Below, in pieces: positions 36,901 through 46,558 of a DNA stretch of 64,000 nt. This DNA is from Pempheris klunzingeri (Eukaryota > Chordata > Actinopteri > Acropomatiformes > Pempheridae). The translations under genes were made by a program, and so were the position numbers. Numbering within the stretch: position 1 is the first letter of the stretch; each line of letters begins with the position of its first letter. Location: contig NC_092020.1 in NCBI RefSeq assembly GCF_042242105.1, forward strand, positions 15,902,788-15,966,787, written 5' to 3'. The notes below the pieces were generated by a model, which worked only from the letters and a program-made list of their open reading frames with translations, was not told where the DNA came from and ran no database searches.

Positions 36901-39900
36901 AATGTCCTCTATATAATAAATAACCATAAAGCTCACTTAATCTTAAACTTACCTCTCTTATGTCACCTTATATGTGTTTCTTCAAGGTGGAAGTACACGT
37001 CAACCCCAGTGCACCACCATCCTTCCTCCTCTCTGACCTGAAGCCTGAACACTTGGAGCACCTGAGGGTGAGCAACAGGAAGTAATGAACTATCTGTGGG
37101 GTCTGAATGGGGTAGTGACAATAATGCAATTTTTAAATGACTGTAAAAGGCTTTCAAATTCTGTGGTTAAAATATCATTCAGTCTCTCCAATGAAAGTGA
37201 GTACGACTCAAAATAGATCACAACTTGCATTAATTTTTTGTCTTTAAAAAAAAAAGTTGATTCCCTTTTTTCTTTCTTGCCTTAAACTCCATTAAAATGA
37301 ATTGCAGGAAGTTTCTATAAATATTAACAATGTTTAGCTGATGAGGCTTCTCATGTTGGCTTTTTATCTTTCCCAGCAATGCATGGCAAAACGTTTTGAT
37401 GGCTCCCAACAGTCTCTGGATTTGAACAATATCCGAACAGACCCAGGTAATTATACGCGCCATATTCACTCATAAATTGTATAAATGACATGATTCTGAG
37501 CATCGATTTTAAAAACAGCCTCTGACAATACATAGTAGAGTAGTTGGTAGTAAATATCTGACTGTTGCTGTTCAGATATTACTGCTATACCATTGAATTA
37601 TACAAGAATTTTTTTTTTTTTGTATATTTGCTACACAGCTCTTTCTATGTTCTAAGTAAATGACACTGTTTCTCTGTGAGGATTAAATGGAAGGTGCAGA
37701 CAATCTGCTGATGAAATTGAACCTTGCAGAGTTTTCATGTATTACTTTACTATCACTCAGTTATAATAAAGTCTTTTCCATGTTGGCATATTTGTTTAGT
37801 ATTTTAATTTCTAATTGTATTTTATGTGACAGACCTGGCTTCCCAGAACATTGAAGTCATCCTGAATAGGAAGACGAACATGGAAGCAGTCATCAAGATC
37901 ATTGGAGAAAACATTCCAGAGGTAATATTAATTCAGTGGATTGGTTTTTGAAATTGTGTGCTAAGAAAGTGAGCGTCAAACTATTTACAGTTGTCATAAT
38001 GTAGCTGCTGTCTTATTCAGTGATGGGTCAAACTGAGTTTGTTTACATATGTGGCTCCAACTCTTGCCAGCTGACGTCCTTGAACCTGAGTAACAACCGT
38101 ATTCACAAACTGGATGAACTCGCTGAATTGGTTTCCAAGGTGCCTCACATGAAGACACTCAACCTTTCCCACAATGAGGTAAAACTGGCTGCTCAGCTGA
38201 TCTAGAGAATAATAAATACGCATGATTTGGATCCTTCTCACACCAACCTGTTCTGTTTATGTTTGGCCGTCCAGTTGAAGTCCGACCGGGAGCTGGACAA
38301 GTTGAAAGGGCTGAAGCTGGTGGAGCTGTGGCTGAACAGGAACCCACTGTGTGACCTCTTCAAGGATCAGGCCTCATACATCAGGTCAGTCTGTGATTTT
38401 GGGGGGTGAGGGCTCTAGATTTTATTGAGGGGGGACACGATGTGTGAGCGTTTGTGTGTGAGTAGGGGTGTTCGGGACTCCCTCCTGTATCATGGGATTA
38501 TTAATATTTGAGAGTCCTCAAAAGAAGATCAAGCAAGTCTTTGTCTTTGTTTGTACAATGACTGAAACAACCACCCTAGCAGTCGAGGATGGACTCTTGG
38601 ACCAAGCAGAGCCAGCTGACACTCACCATTAACTCCCTGTGTTTGTCTATGTGGGTGTGTCTTTTTGTGTAAGAGAGGGGGAGAAAAGAAACACTTAATT
38701 CATTTGTTCAAATGAGTCTTCTTTTTAGTTTTGTTATACACATTTCTTGCCACTTGATGATTAACCTTTGTTTTTCATACTGCAAAACTAAACATTTCTC
38801 ACTCCTAAAAGTTGCTTAGAGGACATCTTGCCACGATGCAGTTCCACATTGTTTTCCTTTCTGTTTGCCTAAACTCTACAGTTTGAACTGCCATCTTCTC
38901 CCTGCCAGTTATTCAGCTTCTCTGTGGGACATCCTTTCAAGCTTCTATCTGTTTATGGCTCTTTGAGATGCCGTACCCAGCACTCCCCTGCTGACATCCT
39001 GATTAGTTATCCCATGAACTGCTGTAAAATGCCATCACACTGCTGATTTGTAACTCTGACTCTGAGAAGAAACACTTTTTTTAAAAGATGTTTAACACGA
39101 CAATCCTCTAAAGCAATTAACTGAATTGTGTTTGCAAAATGTGAGTTTGGAACATCTCTTGAGCAGTACTGTAAAACAGTGTAGGTTGTTTTAATGGAGA
39201 GAGGACAGTCCACAGTCTTGACAAATGTTTGGATGAAACGATCCACAGCCAATGGTTTCCTCTCCCCTCGTAGCACCTTGCCCACTCGGCCTCCTGTATC
39301 AGGCGGGTATGGAAGGCTGGATAGCCAATGACGGGTAAGATCCCACCTCGAAACCCCGGGACAACCTAAGGCAGGCACAGTCACGATTACTCAGCCTCAG
39401 TCCCTGTGAGCTCTGACTCACTGAGAACACGACAAGAAGAAATTGGGAAGACGGGACTACACAGGAAAAGCCATTGGGCTGAGGTGGAGTGGGATATGTG
39501 TCATTATCAATGACCAGTGATGAGCCGAAGAGAAAACGCAGTCTGTCTCTTCCACTAAATTGGTTCTCTTTGGTGTAAAACGAGCCTCTGCTGTTAAGTG
39601 AATGACATGGAGACATGGAGTGTTTGACAAATACCCTTAACTAACTTCAGAGGGAAATCTGTCCTGAACTGGAAATTGAAGTTCAGTTTTGCCTGAAATA
39701 AGTCAGATGGAAAAAAAGGGAAACACTTCCTCTTCCAGTTTTTTTTTTTTTTTGATGGCTGTGACAGTACAAAAAGCTCAAATATTAATCAGAGAGCAGA
39801 GATTTACTCCTCCAGATTTATGCCTAATTATCTCCCAACCCCTCTTTTAACAAGAGGCTTGAACCCAAATTACACTTAAATCCTATTGCATGAAGTCCAG

Positions 39901-42900
39901 TTACTGCTGACTGAAGACCTATCTCTTCAGAATTAATGGTGGCTATGAGATATTTAACAGGTAACTTCTTTGCCTGCGCAGCAGGGGAACTCGACAGGAT
40001 GAGGGGTGGGAGTGCTGGGTCCAGCTGACTTTAAAGCCAACTGTGTACAGCTCTGTCCTCAGGTTGTCTTTTCCTGTTGATAATTGGGTGCAGACACACA
40101 CACATGTTCCCATATATAGCACTGCTTGTGTTAGTTTTTGTGTGAATTTAACTTTATACTTTGCTACCCAGGCCCTAACCATATTTTTCATTTTGGTTTG
40201 CTGAAGTAACCTCATCTCTTCCCCAGCAGCTTGGCCGGAGTGTGGGAGGGGGGGGAGTTAACACGACACTGGCGGTAACCACCTCTCTCCCAGCATTGCA
40301 TAACCTTTTTTATTTTTTTACTAAATCAAAATGGATGTCTGAACTGGTTTCTAACGCACTATGGTAGATCGTGGGTCTGTGCATGTTTGTATGTGTGTGC
40401 TCTCAGACAAGTGTGTTTATGTTGCTTCCCCGTGTCAGATCTGTGTATATCTCCATATTGGGGGAGAGGGTGAGTATACCTGCTGGTAAGTACACTTTGG
40501 AATGGGAGAAATGGCCAAGGGCACAGCTTGAAAGGAGGAGCATAAGGCTATGTATGATAGTCCATTTGTGGATTTACTAGTATACAAAGGTTAAACCCCT
40601 ACGGCCCTGGTTGTCGGTACACTCCATTTTCATGTATCTATACATGACTGTATTCTCAAATGTTCTTGATAGTGTTGCAGCTAAAAATCACATCAACTGG
40701 CAGTACAAAATGTCATTGAAGTGGGTCAGCAAGTGTGACTGACAGGGGTATCTGCAATAATGAACAGGCTTTGTCTGCATGTGTGGCAGCATGTGATAAC
40801 CTCCCTGCTCTTGATTTTTGTTCCTGTACCAGTGCGGTGCGGCAGAGGTTTCCCCGGCTTCTTAAACTGGTAAGCCCTCACATTTATCTCCCCTCTTCAA
40901 TCAACCTCCCTTCCATTTAGTGTCATTATGCTGGTCAGTATCAACTAAAACATTGCATCAAAAATGAAGTACATCATGTAAATGCTATGGACTTAGAAGC
41001 TAAATATCTTGTTTTTAAGGACCTGTTTGATCCTTTTCAGCATATAGAGCAGAAGTCATCCAAATAGTATGTTTGCTGGCCCAAGACATGTATTGTATAA
41101 CAATGGAGGCACCAACACACCCCAAATACAAAGCATCTCCGCTAATATCAGAAGAAATATTACATTTTTATCAATTACCAAATTTGTCTTAATTTGTCTT
41201 TAATGAAGGCATATTTGATTTTCTACAAGTTGAGAAAAGTAGCGACAAACTGCCCAGTTTCCAGGTGAAAACCCTGCAATGGTTCTATCATCTATATTTT
41301 TTTTATGGTCTCTTCATTATTGATAACGCAGCTGTGTGTAGCATGTTTTTGATGAAGCAATTGTGAAAATTTAGTCCATTATTCTGCTTAAGTTGCAGAA
41401 AGGTTTGCCAGTGTTCATTTCTCACATACCTTGTCATGTGTTTCTTTTTTAGGATGGTCATGACCTCCCCCCACCCATTGGATTTGATGTGGAGACGCCA
41501 ACCACTATCCCCCCCTGCAAGGTTAGTTCATTAATATGTGAGTTTGAATGAAAATATACCATCAATCATATGAGATATGACATTCAGTTTAACCAAGGTG
41601 TTCTTTAGTAATTCATTTTGGAAGTTTAAGCTTCATTGCTCTCCTTCAGGTGAAAGTCTTAAGACAATTATAGTCTCCTTTGTGTACCTGACAAACGTGT
41701 TGTTTTTTTTGTTTTTTTTCCATTTGACATTGCAGGGCAGCTGTTTTGGCTCAGATGAAATCAAGGCTCTCATCCTTCGGTTCTTGCAACAGTGAGTTTC
41801 TAGCTTTAAAGTATGAAATTTTGTCACAACAGTCAATCACTTGTTGGATTAACACGCTGGTAATGTGTCCAACAAGTGACCCAGAAAAGGGAGAAAATCA
41901 CAGGAACAAACACAAGAAAACTAACTTGAGGGACATGTGACTGTTGCAGGTACTACAGCATATACGACTCGGGGGATAGACAACCACTCCTGGACGCCTA
42001 CCATGATGGGGCATCGTTGTCCCTCACAACACCTTACTCCACCCAGAACCCCTCCAGGTGTGTGTGTGTGAGACAGCATTGATTTATACAGTAATGCGAT
42101 GTCGTTCATTTAAAAGATTGTGTATCTCTGTCCATCACTGGCTGCTCCTGTCTGCACTGGCCTCCCTGTCTGAGTCTTGGCTGTATTTACATTAACTGCA
42201 CCTGTCACTCTCTCTTCTGGTTTTAGGAGCAGTCTGGGAGAGTATCATAAAGACAGTCGAAACCTGAAGAGAATCAAAGACTCGAGTGAGTTTAACATCT
42301 GATTTGTTGAGACCGAATGTTTTTGTGATTCTGAGAATGTCTCCTAATGTTTCCCTCTCTGAATGTCTCCTCCTTTAGCAATAAGGTTTCGCCTTCTGAA
42401 GCACACACGACTGAACGTGGTGGCTTTCCTCAACGAACTGCCGAAAACTCAGCACGACATTGCCTCGTTTAATGTGGATGTAAACACCTACACCGTGAGT
42501 CCACACACTGACAAAGTCTTTTCCTTTTTCTTCTTACTGTGAACCATTTCTCTACATTAATTCTGCAAAAATGTCCTCCTTTACAGAACACACTACTATC
42601 ATTCACAGTGAGCGGAGTCTTCAAAGAAGGTGAGTTGTTTGGTCGTCTTGATTTTTAAATGTTTTCATCCACTTCAATGAGAAGTGCTGTTGATTTTGTT
42701 GCTAATTTGTGTCTGTTTTTCAGTTGCTGTTGATGGTAAATCCCGAGAGTCCACCATGGCCTTCTCTCGAGTTTTCATCACAGTCCCAGCAGGGAGTACT
42801 GGGTAAGTTCAGTGAGCTCCCAGTTGTTCGCATCATCTTCCTGTTGTCCTTCACATTTTCCCCAATGACGGGTAATAGTACTACATTCTAAAGAGATCTT

Positions 42901-44308
42901 TACAAACACGAGATGGGCAAAGACCCTTGTCTTGCCGTGTCATCACATCCTGTGATGTAACAGCCATGAATTAAAAAATAAATCTCTGTGCACTAATAAC
43001 GGACTTGCATAACGATGAGATTTATAGTTAGTATATTTGAATGGTGACGTTATGTTTATATGGCATGTATCTCAGTCCAACAGAAATTAAATTGCATTTT
43101 TGTCTTTTCTGTAAATCATATTCTCCTTTTTAGGGTAAAAATTCACGAACCAAAAGGGAGAAATTTAGATTGTATACTTTTTTTTTTTTTTCCTTCATGA
43201 TGGCACCCCCCGTTTTTCAATCATTCAACAGAATATTGTTCTGGTTTACGTCCTAGGTTGATGGAAAATAAATAATAAGGATGAAGTTCAGCTCCTACTG
43301 AAATGCCTGAAACAGTCAAATCTTGTGTGTTCGTCCTGTGCCACAGTTTGTGCATCGTGAACGACCAGCTGTTTATCCGGATGGCCACAACAGAGGAGAT
43401 CCGCAGAGCTTTTGTTGCTCCTGCCCCGACTCCATCTTCCAGCCCTGTCCCCACCCTCACAGCACCGCAGCAGGAGATGCTCACAGCCTTCTCCCAGAAG
43501 TCTGGCATGAACCTGGAATGGTCCCAAAAGTATGTCCTGATTTTAAGCAGGTTGTGTTGGGAATAATGTGACATAACTTATTCACTTCAATCTAAAATAC
43601 CTTAACATTTACTCTTTGTCGTAGGTGTCTGCAAGATAATGAGTGGGATTTCAACAGAGCAGCACACATTTTCACCCAGTTAAAGGTAACTTGAGTTATT
43701 TAAGCTCTCTGAGGCTACATTCACACCAATACATTTTCATTTTAAAATGAAAACGATCTTCATACACACTGGAGTTTTAGAACTGTTTTAGCATTAATCT
43801 GCTTCCACACAAATGTGCCTGAAAAGCATATCACATGACCATTCATGAACAGTGGGTGTGCACGTACTGTTATAAATAAGAAGCAGCTTCTCGTCTGTGC
43901 AGCTGGTTGCTTAGCTGCAGAAAAGACTACGGAGGAAGAACAGCAGTGGTGAATAATAAGACCAGAGATTTCTTTGCTTGGACCGACAATGAGGTTGAAC
44001 TGTTGCTGAAAGTAATCGGACAGTAAATGGAATAACGTGTTAGGACTGAGACGCAATCAGAAAGTGAACATGGTTTAAAAAAAACAATCCCAGAGTTTTC
44101 AAACTAAAACAGGACCAGTAGCATTCTCAGAAATCTCTGCTTGGTGGTTCAAAGAAAGTTGTGCATTTTAAAACAAAAGTATTGGCGTGGATGTAGGCAG
44201 CAGCTCTATGAGGATGTGATCATAAAGCAAAGCCCTAAAATGCTTTTTCCTCTTTCTTCTTTTCTCTAGACGGAAGGCAAGATCCCCGACGTTGCATTCA
44301 TAAAATGA
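33983..44308 (+). CDS. nxf1: Nuclear RNA export factor 1 (TAP)
   Basis: NXF1, paired with NXT1, carries mRNA through nuclear pores. Twenty-one exons join in phase to 633 residues: 33983-34010, 34628-34838, 36033-36198, 36287-36370, 36628-36732, 36987-37067, 37377-37446, 37833-37921, 38071-38178, 38275-38384, 40833-40869, 41453-41521, 41736-41791, 41950-42057, 42227-42285, 42379-42494, 42587-42629, 42724-42802, 43347-43529, 43625-43685 and 44270-44308. The start has a good context (AATATGG) and [13 protein letters not shown] matches the family. In order: a basic N-terminus with a Gly-rich RGG stretch (about 96-125), an RRM-like domain from [16 protein letters not shown], leucine-rich repeats ([17 protein letters not shown]), an NTF2-like domain ([44 protein letters not shown]), and a C-terminal UBA-like domain ([18 protein letters not shown]) that binds FG repeats. 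Intron 10 is long and carries a CTE-like element. Confidence 0.95.
35381..35700 (+). repeat. Possible dispersed repeat in nxf1 intron 2
   Basis: The block opens TTAAAGGTACACTGTGTAGT, which resembles the ends of common fish repeats. Its boundaries and family are not clear. Confidence 0.3.
36097..36175 (+). other. G-rich, possible G-quadruplex tract coding for the RGG stretch
   Basis: The coding strand of nxf1 exon 3 is a run of GGAGG and GGGGGGGG blocks. It encodes alternating Gly and Arg and has enough spaced G-runs to form a quadruplex in the RNA. Confidence 0.5.
38385..40832 (+). promoter_or_regulatory. nxf1 intron 10 (retention-prone, CTE-bearing)
   Basis: This 2.4 kb intron follows codon 351 (after DQASYI), the same place as the CTE-containing intron 10 of mammalian NXF1. 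It begins GTCAGT and ends ACCAG. Reading through from exon 10 adds RSVCDFGG and then TGA at 38407-38409, so a retained-intron mRNA would encode a 358-residue protein ending after the leucine-rich repeats and lacking the NTF2-like and UBA-like domains. In mammals such an mRNA is known to be exported and translated; here this is inferred from position and the CTE-like motif. Confidence 0.7.
39312..39376 (+). promoter_or_regulatory. Constitutive transport element (CTE)-like motif
   Basis: GCTGGATAGCCAATGACGGG (ending 39335, followed by TAAGA) and AACCTAAGGCAGG at 39363-39375 are the two halves of the NXF1-binding internal loop known from CTE RNAs. Between them TCCC and GGGA can pair to close the loop. 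A weaker partial second half may be GAAGACGGG near 39447-39455. The spacing and order fit the 5' arm of a CTE. This would let unspliced nxf1 RNA bind NXF1 and leave the nucleus. Confidence 0.75.
43713..44198. mobile_element. MITE-like element with 20-bp inverted ends and a SANT/Myb-like relic
   Basis: The ends GGCTACATTCACACCAATAC and, reverse-complemented, GCCTACATCCACGCCAATAC match at 17 of 20 positions. Inside, a plus-strand frame near 43960-44024 reads [20 protein letters not shown] then a stop, which looks like a SANT/Myb-type domain as found beside Harbinger-class transposases. It lies in the last intron of nxf1. It is too short to encode a transposase. Confidence 0.65.
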
Positions 44309-44331
44309 AGAGTTAAATCATACATCTGTGA

Positions 44332-44337
44332 AATAAA
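44332..44337 (+). terminator. nxf1 poly(A) signal
   Basis: AATAAA 24 bases after the stop codon. Further AATAAA sites near 44561 and 44615 may give longer transcripts. Confidence 0.6.
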
Positions 44338-44639
44338 ATCTGCAGTAATTTTATTTATGGCTTTTCTTTTATCCTTTACTCTTTGCCTTTTCTTTTTATT
44401 AAGAATAATGTAGGTGAAGTTTACTGATATAAACTTTTGTTTTAACAGCCAAATGTCAGTTATTTGACCTAAAGACCGATGTTATGATACAATTCTTGGT
44501 TGTGATTGTAACTTTTGGTTTTTGGTCATTTGTTTAGCGATCACTACATGTTTTCATAGGAATAAAGACAAATGGCCTGTGGTTTAACTTGTGTTCACCT
44601 TCGATTTGTTCAACAATAAAAAATATTTTGTTACACAAC

Positions 44640-46378
44640 TGATCCATTTCACTTCAGCCATTTTATGAACAGAAAATGGACCGTCGGTGTTAATTCTTGG
44701 AAATGCAATTTAAACCATGATGTGGTTGAAATCGGCAGTAAGTGGACATAAGTGAAACAACATAGTAATTGAATAAAAATATTCCTTCTCATCCCAAATA
44801 CTGCAACATACAGTTCAACATACAGTACCATTAAATATAATGTTCAACAAAGCCAAAGAGGTAAATGCATGGAAAAATAAGATCAACAGAATAATTCATT
44901 CAATTTCATTTATTAACTGATTGAACATCATGATTACTGTATAAATCAAATAATGGAACTATCAATTTGTTCACCAGACGAAGTTTAATAGTTATTAACT
45001 GTTCTGTTATTAGTAAAGAAAATGTATTTTGTTGTTTCAATTATATTCCAATTATATCTGAATATTAATAAAGAACCATGTGATGAACATTATTAGGAGT
45101 AGCCACCATTTGAAAACAGGTGTAAACAAGCCCATGGGATTAAAGGGTAGGTTCACAATTGTTCAAGTCTATTCTAGAAAAGAGACAACATTGCACTAAA
45201 AAGACTAACTTTGGAGTCAAATCAATAGTTTTCCAAAGTTCTTTGGAAACTAACTCAAGCTGCTCAGACCTCATATTGGCTTCAGCCATAGTTTGGAATG
45301 ATTTTTTTTGCACAGAAGGAGAACTGGACTGAACCATAACAAGATCAGTAGGATCTCCTAAAATCTTAATCCAGAATGAACAGAAACTATAACAATAGCA
45401 AGAAAAACCTGTTTCAATATTCATACTATTGTAAAACAGACATGGACAAATTCTGACCGATCCCTTAATTTTCCAATTGACCCTAAAAATTGTTTGGTGG
45501 GTCATCAATATAGACCTTGACGTTAAGGAATCTCACCAAAAAATGTGCGAACGGAAATGAGGAAACCTCATACAAGTTCTAATGTGGACTACAGAAATTA
45601 AAAGAAAATTACATATTGTTTGGTAAACAAGAGAAACCTCCTTTGCAAGAAATAGTAGCCTTTGTGTGACTGGTATGCAGTACTATCTCAGTTTAAATCA
45701 AATTTTATCATGTAATTATATGCTACAATAACTAGAATGTAAAATTTTCGATGAGCAATCAGCCCACCAATCCTTAAATGTTATACAGTTGCTGTCATTT
45801 ACAAGTTTACTGTAGTTTTATTTAGTCTTTTTAATATTTCCCTACGTTCTTTTGGCAATACTGTTGCAGGATCTACACTCATTTACATGTAGCTGTTTTA
45901 TATGTAAATGTGCTAATTTAAAAAAGTAAAAAAAACAGATGTAGGCTAATACTGACTCAATGCTCAGTTTTACCAAGGACTATTGACCTTACAAAGATGG
46001 CGCCTGGGTGGCGTCACGTATCTCGTTTCCGGGTTTTTCCTTTCGTCACTGTGACGCGTTACGCACGTACGTTCACCATACCTTCAGTTGGCGTATGATA
46101 ACAATAAACAACCCTGAAACAAGAGATACGCACCAACCGGACCTGTCGCTCCAATTCGACACAAACGTAGCGAAAATATGAGCCGAGACAGCTACAGACA
46201 GTTGGAGTAACGTGTCGTCAAGTAGCGCGGGAGTCTCGTCGGTCCTGGCTCAGAGGATTGTCGAGTTTTTTGTGTCAAGCCAAAGGGGAGAAGTAGAGTA
46301 ACGGTTTGCCCCTTCCTTAGCCCCCTGTAGCTAGCTGTGGCTCATTCCTTGTTTTTGCACACTTTGTTTTAGTCTGTT
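44640..46378 (+). other. Gap between nxf1 and atg2a
   Basis: AT-rich sequence with no coding exon; a probable repeat covers about 45140-45490. The last 400 bases are GC-richer with several CpGs (around 46000-46380) and are the likely atg2a promoter and 5' UTR. Confidence 0.5.
45140..45490. repeat. Probable dispersed repeat
   Basis: It starts TTAAAGGGTAGGTTCACAAT, an opening seen in frequent fish repeats. The end is uncertain and the family is not identified. Confidence 0.35.
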
Positions 46379-46558
46379 ATGCAGTTGCCAGAGGACTGTA
46401 CTCGCACTCGTTCTCCTCCGCCACCTCTTCGCTCCCTCTCCCCGCTCTCTCTGGCCTTATGTCTCGCTGGCTTTTCCCCTGGTCAGGCTCAATCAAGAAG
46501 CGGGCCTGTCGGTACCTTCTACAGCACTACCTCGGTCACTTTTTACAGGAACGACTGA
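46379..46558 (+). other. Upstream ORF overlapping the atg2a start
   Basis: An ATG 80 bases before the atg2a start opens a 59-codon frame that runs out of frame across the atg2a start and ends at TGA 46556-46558. Its context has G at -3, while the atg2a ATG has C at -3 and T at +4. If the transcript starts upstream of 46379, this would lower atg2a translation. The peptide itself is not expected to have a function. Confidence 0.5.

Noticed and set aside
39312-39376. Inserted retrovirus as the source of the CTE-like motif
   Set aside because: No LTRs, gag/pol/env-like frames or primer-binding site are visible around it, and its position matches the known host NXF1 intron element, so a host RNA structure is the simpler reading.
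45140-45508. 122-codon minus-strand frame upstream of atg2a
   Set aside because: It falls in an apparent dispersed repeat, shows no domain, and has no start or splice support.
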